Assembly (NCBI GenBank): GCA_965249895.1
Contig: CBDFNC010000005.1
Location: 930,001 to 994,000, forward strand
From: CBDFNC01 sp965249895
GTDB lineage: Bacteria > Pseudomonadota > Gammaproteobacteria > Enterobacterales > CBDFNC01
DNA length: 64,000 nucleotides
Direction: 5' to 3'
A program made the translations under genes and the position numbers. The notes beneath the pieces are model-generated. The model had not been told where the DNA came from and did no database searches. It saw only the letters and a list, made by a program, of their open reading frames with translations. Shown one piece after another: positions 25,304 to 33,513 of this stretch. Numbering within the stretch: position 1 is the first letter of the stretch; every line of letters starts with the position of its first letter.

Positions 25304-26322
25304 GTGAAAGTAGTATGGCGCCTTACTGAGGCCGAACAAATTACCCTTAGAGAGTCTGTGGCTAATCACCCCAAACATCGTTGTAGAATCCGGGCTCATG
25401 CCATCCTACTCAGCCATAAGAGATACGATATTAAGCAGCTAGCGGATATCTTCGATACCAGCTTGGAGACGCTTTCTAAATGGATCGATTGCTGGGAAGA
25501 GTTTGGGATCTCAAGCCTTTATGACGCAAAGCGAACGGGGCGGCCCACTATTTATACGGATGAGGAGAAACAGCGCCTGAAAGAGCTTGTGGATGAGGAG
25601 CCTCATCAACTCAAGCGAGCCCAGTCCCTGATGGAGAAAGAAAGCGGCAAAAAAGCCAGCGTTTCAACGATTAAGCGAACGTTGAAAAAAAATTTAACTA
25701 CAGCCATAAAAGAGCCAGACATTCACTCAAACTAAAGCGTGATGAAGAGGCGTTCCGAAAGTGTTACAACACCCTGAATAAATTTATAAAGCTTGAACAA
25801 GAGGGCGAGTTGGACCTCTATTATTTCGATGAATCAGGTTTCAGCCAAAAATCGAACTTACCTTACGCATGGAGCCCAGTCGGTGAGCCGTTTGCATTTC
25901 CTGCCTATTCGCATAGTAAGCGATTGAACGTACTTGGCTTTTTAAGCCGCCAAGGAAAGCTGGTTTACCACAGCACCGAAGGTCACGTTACTACTGACAC
26001 AGTCATCGAGGCGTTTGAAAAGCTGATAGAAAATAAGCCACACACCGCAAAGAAAAAACTGACAGTCGTTTTTCTGGACAACGCATCTTTTCACCGCTCT
26101 GCGAAATTTAAAGAGAAATGCAGTGACTGGATAACAGAGGGTGTTTTGGTGCTGTATCTGCCAGCTTATTCGCCAGAGCTGAATATCATAGAAATACTAT
26201 GGCGGAAAATTAAGTATGAATGGCTTCCCACCTGCGCTTTTGAAACATTTGAAAATCTGACCAAGTGTGTAAAAAACATTCTGTCTAATTATCCATCTAA
26301 ATTCAGAATAACTTTTACCTAG
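25304..26322 (+). mobile_element. IS630-family transposase gene with a frameshift
   Basis: Two frames together give a full IS630 transposase. The first part (25304-25735) has the helix-turn-helix half (IKQLADIFDTSLETLSKWI, AKRTGRPTIY). The second, from about 25,690 with no start of its own, has the DDE core (LYYFDESGF, FLDNASFH, YSPELNIIEILWRKIKY). The frame changes in a run of eight A at 25,686-25,693, a site where IS630-type elements can use programmed shifting or where decay can occur. Inverted ends could not be placed, so element borders are approximate. Confidence 0.85.
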
Positions 26323-26407
26323 GTACTTATCGAGCTTATTTTCCTGGCGCAACCCTTATGTTCTTCTCCGGGTATTTAGATATGCACAGAACCAGAAGTA
26401 TATCAAA

Positions 26408-27010
26408 TTACGTTGGTCTGCACTTTCTCGCAACAACAGTATATGTATGCCAATGTTTAGGTTTTCCTAAAGCGGTTCTACCAACTTCATCGCGCTCAGT
26501 AAACTTGAGTATTTCAAACTGGTCAAACAAGCTTTTAACTTGCGCTTCCGGTAATGTAGTAATCGTATGCCTTGAACCCTCAGCCCAAGAATCATTTACA
26601 CCCATAAAATCACCACAAAATATACCACCTACCTGAATAGAAGCTAAAATCTTATCCAACGTATTCGTGAAAACGGAAGGGTCGCAAAAAAACAAACTTG
26701 AATGGGCTACAACTAAGCCGGATCTCGGATAACAGAAATTTTCAAAACTGTTTTCTGTAACTAAGACGTTTGGGTGATTTTCAAATTTATTACTACATAT
26801 TTCGACAGCATTTGAATTGATATCAAAAGCATGTACCGTATAACCCAATAACGAGAGATAAACGCTATCTTCTCCGGTCCCACATCCACAATCTATCGCC
26901 GTAAAAATAGATGACTCATTCGAAGCTGCTGCCCATTCTAAAAGTGGCCTGTGAGGGGCATTCTCCACTTTTTTATAATACTCTTGTAAGAGTTCTTCAT
27001 TATTTTTCAA
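26408..27010 (-). CDS. Class I SAM-dependent methyltransferase (TehB-like)
   Basis: About 200 residues; motif I is TAIDCGCGTGEDS, then VHAFDINSNAV and SSLFFCDP. I prefer the TTG at 27010 because AAGGGAG lies 5 bp before it; the ATG six codons upstream has no good ribosome site. It is clearly related to the methyltransferase at 40055 (shared IDCGCG, VHAFDI, NSF-NF-YP, SSLFFC, HWH). The fold suggests small-molecule or tellurite/thiol methylation; substrate unknown. Confidence 0.83.
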   Translation of the reverse strand: MKNNEELLQEYYKKVENAPHRPLLEWAAASNESSIFTAIDCGCGTGEDSVYLSLLGYTVHAFDINSNAVEICSNKFENHPNVLVTENSFENFCYPRSGLVVAHSSLFFCDPSVFTNTLDKILASIQVGGIFCGDFMGVNDSWAEGSRHTITTLPEAQVKSLFDQFEILKFTERDEVGRTALGKPKHWHTYTVVARKCRPT

Positions 27011-27322
27011 TGTAACTCCCTTGTGCAATCATGCATTTACTACATGTTGACTTAAATTACTCCGGCATCAACAGTGATTTGTGTGAGCCTACCATAGATT
27101 ACAGGTGTGATAATGACAACACCTTCATAAATAACATTATTACTAGTTGCTGGCTATCCCTGGATCACAAGCACCAACCTGTAAATGTCATCCTAAAGAA
27201 TCTACGAGTGAAACTGCACACTTATCGCCCATTCCGCCCTAAATTGGCAGTTAATCAAACGACCACCTAAGCCATACTCGCAATATAAGCTCTAATACTC
27301 AGGAGCCCCTACTATTACATGA

Positions 27323-28000
27323 CTAATATCGGTTATGGCCAGAATAATTAGCAATAATCCACTTCCTAGCTTCATTTAGATTTGAAAAGCTTTTAATCGC
27401 TTTACTAAAATCGTGATTTTTCGACATCGAAGAGGATACAGCCACACATGGAATATTAGCCGCGACAGCTGCGGCGACTCCACTTTCAGTGTCTTCAATT
27501 GCTAAACACTCTGATAGATTTACACCTAATCTCTTTGCAGCGAGCAAATAGCAATCCGGAGCTGGTTTACTCCTATCTACATCATCGCCAGAAACAACTG
27601 TAGAGAAGTATCCGTGTAGGTTATGCGAATTAATGGTTACCCTAACACCTTCTCCGCCAGCACCAGTGACAACAGCCATCTTGAAGCCTTGGTCCTTAAA
27701 CTCATTTATACATTCTTTTGCCCCTACCATTAGTGGAAATGATTCTCTAGATAGGAACGCAGAGGTGGCGGCATTTTTTTCTTTCGCTAAAGTGGATGGG
27801 GGAACTACAAGTGAAGAATAATCACTAACCATTCTCATCGAATTAGAAGTCGTAGGAATACCTGCATAATGCTGCACATATTCTTCTCTAGTAAGAACTA
27901 TTCCATATGATTTCAGAATTACCTGCCACATATTGTAATGAGTAATTTCTGAGTTAACAAGCGTACCATCATGATCAAAAAGAATTGCTTTTATAGCCAT
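27323..28000 (-). CDS. HAD-superfamily phosphatase, beta-phosphoglucomutase-like
   Basis: A 225-residue HAD hydrolase. Motif 1 is ILFDHDGTLVNSE (Asp9, Asp11), motif 2 VVTGAGG, motif 3 KPAPDCYLLAAKRLG and motif 4 AIEDTESGVAAA. A helical cap follows motif 1, as in subfamily IA. It would dephosphorylate a small phosphate ester or sugar phosphate. Isolated in an accessory region; no pathway context. Confidence 0.88.
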   Translation of the reverse strand: MAIKAILFDHDGTLVNSEITHYNMWQVILKSYGIVLTREEYVQHYAGIPTTSNSMRMVSDYSSLVVPPSTLAKEKNAATSAFLSRESFPLMVGAKECINEFKDQGFKMAVVTGAGGEGVRVTINSHNLHGYFSTVVSGDDVDRSKPAPDCYLLAAKRLGVNLSECLAIEDTESGVAAAVAANIPCVAVSSSMSKNHDFSKAIKSFSNLNEARKWIIANYSGHNRY

Positions 28001-28245
28001 TCGTGAACCTTAATTTTTTGAAAGTTACATGTCCTCCAATAAACAACGTCAGAGGAAATAAATAATTATAATTACTTTATATACAGCAATGGTATTTAAC
28101 TAATAAGAATATATACCTTCATGAAAACTAGGCATTCATAGCACTTTCATTATTGAATCATAAATTACCAATTAGTGGCAAGCACTAGCCAAGAAAAAAA
28201 TATTACAGAAGAACTCTATCTGCTTAGCGAATTGCAAGATATTTT

Positions 28246-29120
28246 CTAATGAGAATGACTTATCCATAAAGGGTGACCAAACTCTGAAATCTTACCTCTT
28301 GTTACTACTACTGCATCAGAATCTGAACAAGGAGCCACTTTATTTTTCGTATCAAACGCGATGTTAGAAGCTTTTTATTTTTCGTGAGAACTTTTCTGGG
28401 CTTGTGGAGAAAACATAAACTGTACGATATCAAGGCCCGAAGTGTCAGAAAGTCCTACCGCGTTAATGTCACCGCACAATTGAGCCGAATCGATACTGGG
28501 AGTTAAAATCATTGCGCCGGCGCTGATCCCAACAATTGTCTTACCTTCGCAAGAAAATCTAGCTATTTCCACATCCAACCCACGTTTCTTTAACCAAATT
28601 AAAAAGCGGTATGTATTACCTCCAGACAAATCAATGACACTGGAAGAAAGTGCTTTCCTAGCGATAGATTCATCATAGGATTGTTCTAATTCGATGTAAT
28701 GAACAATATGTATATCAAGCGATGGGACCGGTCAAACCTGGGTAACAGATTGAGAGACCTGTAGGAGTCGAACCCATCTCAGGGATGAGATGTAAAGCGC
28801 ATGGATGCACGTTCGGCGAACGTTGCTGGCACAGGCTTCGCGAATTGCATTCACTCCTACAAAGGGCGTTACAAATGTTACCCTTATACCCGTTAGTTTG
28901 ATGGGTTCCCAAGCGATGCATAAAATTGCTTTACTTGTTCAAAGAACATTCGTTGAGGATCAGGTTGAGAAGCGAAATAGGCTATTGACAATTCGATACC
29001 TGGTCGAGATATTTCTGATAGCAAGTACTCAATAGCATTTCTTCCCTGTTCCGTTGCGTTATCACTTATCAAAGCTAGATTTATACTATTTTTCAACTGC
29101 TCTCCAACCATCAGCATCAA
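28246..29120 (-). pseudogene. Peptidase S51/peptidase E-like gene broken by a MITE and a frameshift
   Basis: Reading the minus strand, 29120-28918 gives an N-terminal part (LALISDNATEQGRNAIEYLL to FFEQVKQFYASL). The MITE at 28724-28909 interrupts. The frame then resumes exactly (DIHIVHYIELEQSYDES, VIDLSGGNTYRFLIW, then GISAGAMILTPS with the nucleophile-type Ser). Removing the repeat and one copy of its 8-bp duplication restores the frame without loss. A second lesion at an A-run near 28,375 shifts the C-terminus, which continues (KVAPCSDSDAVVV) to a stop at 28246. The intact family are cytoplasmic serine peptidases or glutamine-amidotransferase-like proteins. Confidence 0.82.
28724..28909. 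mobile_element. MITE family 1, copy A (186 bp, 8-bp target duplication)
   Basis: A non-coding element with imperfect inverted ends (GGGACCGGTCAAACC against GGAACCCATCAAACT read inward). The pairing extends inward through GGGTAACA and TGTAGGAG on both sides. A central stem is CATCTC-AGG-GATGAG. It is flanked by the perfect 8-bp direct repeat CAAGCGAT (28716-28723 and 28910-28917). Related copies are at 46300 and, partial, near 47474. Confidence 0.9.
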
Positions 29121-29331
29121 GGGAAGGTATAAAAAATGCCTTACAAGCAGGAAGGCATTGGAAACTTATGCGATCAATACCGATCAATTATATACCGCAG
29201 CTTTGCAAAAAACCTGCCAATCGTGAGGCCCGTTTAGGTTTTAAATAATGTAATGATTAATACTATTCCTATACTGACTATTGATATATTGACTCCAGTG
29301 ACTGGATATAAATCGGCTCTAGAGAACAAAT

Positions 29332-29903
29332 ATGACACACCCACATCATATACTTGTTATTGGTGGTACAGGTATGCTTAGAAAGGCTAGCCTCGCCTCT
29401 CGTTAGCATCAAACTGCGATGTCTTCACATGTGTAGCAAGAACAGAGCACTCCTTAAATAACCTAAAGAGAGATACAGCACAAACTGCCAGCCAAAAATA
29501 TTTTTTAAAATCTGACTGGAATGATAAAAGCCGGTTTCTTGAAGCGCTAAAAGCTCAGTGTACTGATGTCGTCCCACCATCACTCATTCTAGCTTGGCTG
29601 CATGACGACAAGCTTGGCCCTGAAATTATTTCAGCCCTTTCAACTGACAAGCATCTCGATTTCTATCAGGTTAAGGGCAGTAGCGCAGCCGACCCAACAA
29701 AAAACATCGAAAGTTCAAGAAAGGTAATTAAGAATTCCAGATTCGTAAAATACCATCAGATTATTCTCGGCTTTAAAGTCGTATCGAACACCTCCCGATG
29801 GCTTAATCATTCGGAGATTTCTGATGGTGTTCTAGATGCTATTACAGCGTCCAACCCCCTTACTATTGTGGGACAAGTAAGTCCTTGGAATAAACGACCA
29901 TAA
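29332..29903 (+). pseudogene. Short-chain-dehydrogenase-like gene with an early frameshift
   Basis: A start at 29332 gives HHILVIGGTGML, a Rossmann nucleotide-binding motif, then a stop in that frame. From about 29,400 another frame is open without a start for about 165 codons (CDVFTCVARTEHSLNNLKRD, then PPSLILAWLHDD, DFYQVKGSSAADPTK) to a TAA at 29901. The two read together as one protein of about 190 residues, with the break near 29,390-29,403. A recent loss or sequencing error are both possible. Confidence 0.6.
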
Positions 29904-30162
29904 CCCAAACTTCTACTCGTTGAAGTGACTAAAGCTTCCGGGATTAAATATTAGCTGAAGCAACCGAACAGCCTACATCGAGTTGCTCACTCGTCGCCCA
30001 TAGCGTGTATAACCCGAACTTTTCTGACAACTCGCTGCTTAGCGCTTTGCAGGATATTTTCTAATGGCGACAAAAAAAGCTCTAAGGCCGAGGCTACTAG
30101 GTACAGCCCCAACTCCGCTGGCAGATACAAAGCAGAAAATATAGTTCACTTGCGACTCAAAG

Positions 30163-30861
30163 CTAGGCGGAATTAGCGTGCCCAGCTTCCTCTAGCTTTT
30201 TCATTGCAAACCGCCCCCTTTCGGATACAGGGTGGGACGGATCTGAAGCAAATTTTTCAGCTAACCCGCGAGCGGAATCACCAAGGGTTTCTAGCTCCCG
30301 AATCAGAATTTCCGCAGAAACCCGCCTAACAATAGATGAACGGTCTTCAGCTGAACTTGTTAACAAGTAACAATGGAGTTTGAACGTCAATGGAGTTTGA
30401 ACGTCTAATTTCCGTTCAGAAACGATTGCTTCAAGCCTTCCCTCACAATAACGTTTGTCAATCCATACCCATTTTCGCCCTTCAATCCAAACTATTCGGC
30501 TTTCGAATAGACTTCGGTAAGCCTTGGCTCGAACAGAGGGCTGTATAGCGAATCCAGCAATCTTTTCAAGATTGCCATCGAGTATAGGTGTACGACCAAG
30601 CTGAGAAAAGAGCGAAGGCATTGGCCCAGATGTCGATGAAATTATTGTAGACCTCAGTGACTCAGCTATTCCTTCTTCACATATGATCTGCAAAAGAACC
30701 TTTTTCTCCGCTTCCTCAATCCTACCCCATGAATTCCAATTTGAAAGCGCAATACACAGCGCTTCAGCAACATATTGGGTTCTGTCGCATCTTGGCCATT
30801 TGGTTTGAAAATACCTATGTTCAGATACAGTTAGGCTGCCAAAAAATAAAACTGCTCCCAC
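30163..30861 (-). pseudogene. 5'-truncated HEAT-like protein gene fused to the end of an IS6 element
   Basis: The frame opens at 30861 inside the IS6 copy; its first 28 residues are translated IS end. Genuine sequence begins at about TQYVAEALCIAL and continues as helical, repeat-like protein (RKWVWIDKRYCEGRLEA; IRELETLGDSARGLAEKFA) to residue 232. The insertion removed the true start. A perfect 17-bp tandem duplication (CAATGGAGTTTGAACGT, 30371-30404) lies inside the frame. Function unknown. Confidence 0.6.
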
Positions 30862-31651
30862 AGGGTCATTTCTCCGGCATTTTCCATCTGGCCTTTACGA
30901 AGCATTTGCCATAGTTCGACACCGGCTATAGTGGCTTTTGCCCCCGCCATGGATTTGAACCCGAGCGCAGTGCGCATCTTCCATTTTATTGCGCGGTGGC
31001 TCTGCTCCACGATGTTATTAAGGTACTTCACCTGGAGCACTTCGATAAGGCAGCCCGCCATGCCAGCAAACCAACGTTGCCAGTTTAGGGTATCCAGGGC
31101 GGCGTAGTTACTCCCACTTTTATCAATCACCACCTTCTCAGGTAAGCCATGCTGGCCAATCGCCTTGTTAAAGAAGCGTCTGGCCGCGGCTTCATCCCGT
31201 TTTTCAGTCAACATGAAATCGATGGTATCACCGAATTTATCAACGGCACGATACAGATAAAGCCACTGACCTTTCACTTTGATATACGTCTCATCCATTC
31301 GCCACGAGGCTGAAATGGCACGTTTCTTACCGCCACGGAAGACTTCCTCTAACTGAGGAGCATACTCCAACACCCAGCGATGGAGCGTAGCGTGATCAAC
31401 CTGGACACCGCGCTCTGCCAGTAACTCTTCAATATCTCGGTAGCTGAGTTTGTACGCGACATACCAGCGAACTGCCATCAGGATAGTCTCGGATGGAAAC
31501 TGTTTTTTGGCAAAGCAAAGCGCCATGATTGTCTCTTTGGTCGGGTGCTATTTCAGCCGGAGCTTATCTGGATACCATGAACATGTCTGTCAAAAATGGA
31601 CTCGGTTTTCATTGTACTGGTCTATTAACCGGTCAAGATGCGACAGAACCC
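30777..31651 (-). mobile_element. IS6-family (IS26-like) element, copy 1
   Basis: An 875-bp element with perfect 18-bp inverted ends (GGGTTCTGTCGCATCTTG) at 30777-30794 and 31634-31651, holding one transposase. It is the mirror copy of the element at 40744-41618, differing by about one codon plus flanks. No 8-bp target duplication is visible at either junction, as expected after IS6 co-integration, inversion or deletion. Confidence 0.93.
30831..31526 (-). CDS. IS6-family transposase, copy 1
   Basis: A 231-residue transposase with the IS6 layout: an N-terminal helix-turn-helix-like region (SYRDIEELLAERGVQVDHAT) and a DDE core with WRMDETYIKVKGQW, VIDKSGSN and NIVEQSHRAIKWK. Replicative transposition makes co-integrates. 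It is nearly identical to the copy at 40869 (Tyr for Cys after SGSN). Confidence 0.93.
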   Translation of the reverse strand: MALCFAKKQFPSETILMAVRWYVAYKLSYRDIEELLAERGVQVDHATLHRWVLEYAPQLEEVFRGGKKRAISASWRMDETYIKVKGQWLYLYRAVDKFGDTIDFMLTEKRDEAAARRFFNKAIGQHGLPEKVVIDKSGSNYAALDTLNWQRWFAGMAGCLIEVLQVKYLNNIVEQSHRAIKWKMRTALGFKSMAGAKATIAGVELWQMLRKGQMENAGEMTLWEQFYFLAA

Positions 31652-32209
31652 TATTAGTGTACGATCACAGTTTAATACCGGATTGAACTTATCGAAGCAA
31701 CAAAAAATTAAGCTAGGGTTGTTTGACTGATCGTTTGTTGATCAACTTGATTGAATTTTGATCATGCGTTTTCCCTGAACCCGAGGGCGTCCCCTAATAA
31801 GCCTCCGGCTTTGCCGGTGGTAATTTAACTTTTAAAAGTTCTTTTGGCCTAACTCCAGCACTATTGCTTTACGTACATCATCACTCCAATTTAAAAATAC
31901 CAGCTTAGAACAAGCATTAATTAGATCAGAACCAATAGTTAGATTAATTAACCAAACCAATGTTCCAACTCCCATAGAAAACAAGAGTAGCCCAATCAAT
32001 TACAAAAAATTACACCCTGGACAACCCTTACTAATCAACTGATTTCATTGGAACCTAAACCCAACCAAAAATAAAAACATAGCCAAAACACAATCATTAA
32101 ATTTTCAATAACAGTCAATTACAAAAACCCCGCACGGATAAAATCATCAAGAAATTAATTTAATTAGTCCTATGATTTTAATCATGTTCATATCCACACG
32201 GTGACCGCG
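31652..32209. other. Leader/intergenic region of the fimbrial genes
   Basis: About 560 AT-rich bases between the IS6 end and the fimbrial chaperone start. A CCTCCGGCTTTGCCGG hairpin lies near 31,803-31,820. No coding frame of note; it should hold the fimbrial promoter but I cannot point to -35/-10 boxes with confidence. Confidence 0.4.
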
Positions 32210-32971
32210 ATGAGAAATCTATTAAAATTAATGCCACTTATTCTATTGGTTCCAACTACAGTATTTGCAGCTGACTTCTCCTTAGACAAGTACCGGATCC
32301 TGCTAGACGAAAAAAACAGAAGAGATCAAGTGAGCCTTCTAAATGAATCTTTTGAGATGAAAGATTTTCGCTTAAAACTGGTGGATTTCGCCATGAATAA
32401 TGAGGGAAAACTAATCCCAGCCAAAGCCTTCGCTCTATCAGCTAAACCATACCTTAGAATTGGTCCTAAATTGGCGAAACAGGTACCTTCATATACACCA
32501 CAAAAATTCAAGATTAAAGTAAAGGGAAAGAAATTAAAATCGGGAGAATACCGTACTCATTTAGTTATCGAGAATACTAAAAAAAAGATAAGAACTGTCG
32601 AGGAACTTCTTAAAAATCCAAATATTCGACTCTCAATCCCCATATTTATTCGTCATGGGGAATTAGATGCCCAGCTTAAAATTACCAATTCAGAAAAAGT
32701 AAAAGATCAGGATGGAAATGAGTTCCTTGCTATTCGTTTCTTACGACAGGGAAACAGATCTATTTACGGTCACCTTGAAATCAAAGACAAAGTCAATGGT
32801 ACCCCCGTATTTAGTCAGGAGGGACTAGCCATCTATACAGAAGTATCTGATGTGCAATTCAAATTTCCATTAGATAAATTCACTAAGCATTCAGGGAACT
32901 TGGAGGCTCACTTTTCCGAATACCCAGAATACGGTGGAGATATAAATCTCACCGCCAACTTGAAACTTTAA
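32210..32971 (+). CDS. Periplasmic fimbrial chaperone-like protein
   Basis: I prefer the ATG at 32210, where the signal peptide MRNLLKLMPLILLVPTTVFA begins, to the GTG three codons earlier. The mature protein (about 233 residues) opens with strands rich in basic residues (DKYRILLDEKNRRDQVSLLN), like alternative (CS1/class 5-like) pilus chaperones, and has a second beta-rich half (LSIPIFIRHGELDAQLKI). It should hold pilin subunits in the periplasm for the usher encoded two genes on. Identification rests mainly on context and size. Confidence 0.65.
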   Translation: MRNLLKLMPLILLVPTTVFAADFSLDKYRILLDEKNRRDQVSLLNESFEMKDFRLKLVDFAMNNEGKLIPAKAFALSAKPYLRIGPKLAKQVPSYTPQKFKIKVKGKKLKSGEYRTHLVIENTKKKIRTVEELLKNPNIRLSIPIFIRHGELDAQLKITNSEKVKDQDGNEFLAIRFLRQGNRSIYGHLEIKDKVNGTPVFSQEGLAIYTEVSDVQFKFPLDKFTKHSGNLEAHFSEYPEYGGDINLTANLKL

Positions 32972-32982
32972 AAGGGAACAAA

Positions 32983-33510
32983 ATGAAAAAGTTGATCACA
33001 TTGCCTGCAATATTAGCCGTTACCACAGCCGTTAACTTTGCCCAAGCTGAATCTTTTAATGTGCAGGTGGATATACAGGGCAACAACCAACTAAAAGCTA
33101 CTCAAGTTCAGGCTATGGCCTTTCCTCCTGTTATTGTCAGCGATAGTCGTGCATCTGGAGACAGATGCGTAACCTATGCGACACATTCACAGGATCCAGG
33201 TTCAAACGCACTGTGCCCTTCAGATGTAGGCAGACAAAATGCGCAGATAAAGGTTACAGGCAGCCCACTTTCCAATGTACAAGTGGATATATTTGGTACA
33301 AGCCAAGGTGGCTTCAATCTAAACGGCTATGTTTTGGACACCAATGGTCCCATCCCTACGCCTGGTGGCCCCTCAAGCCAAGTTTCTCTCGATGGTTCAG
33401 GTGAGTCAAATGTGGTTATTGGGGGTGAAATATATCTTATGGATAAAAATATGGTCAGGGCTCAGGATGGCTTCAGCCTAAACTATACTGTTACTCTTAG
33501 CTACTTGTAA
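32983..33510 (+). CDS. Putative pilin, DUF4402-like
   Basis: A 175-residue exported protein with signal peptide MKKLITLPAILAVTTAVNFAQA. The mature domain is Gly/Ser/Val rich with two Cys (CVTYATHSQDPGSNALC) that can form the usual pilin disulphide, and it ends in alternating strands (GFSLNYTVTLSYL) suited to donor-strand exchange. It lies 11 bp after the chaperone-like gene and 3 bp before the usher. It would be the major fibre subunit. DUF4402 assignment is by pattern only. Confidence 0.7.
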   Translation: MKKLITLPAILAVTTAVNFAQAESFNVQVDIQGNNQLKATQVQAMAFPPVIVSDSRASGDRCVTYATHSQDPGSNALCPSDVGRQNAQIKVTGSPLSNVQVDIFGTSQGGFNLNGYVLDTNGPIPTPGGPSSQVSLDGSGESNVVIGGEIYLMDKNMVRAQDGFSLNYTVTLSYL

Positions 33511-33513
33511 ATA

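Noticed and set aside
27031..27270. 79-codon plus-strand frame between the methyltransferase and the HAD gene
   Set aside because: No start signal, low-complexity composition and no recognisable motif.
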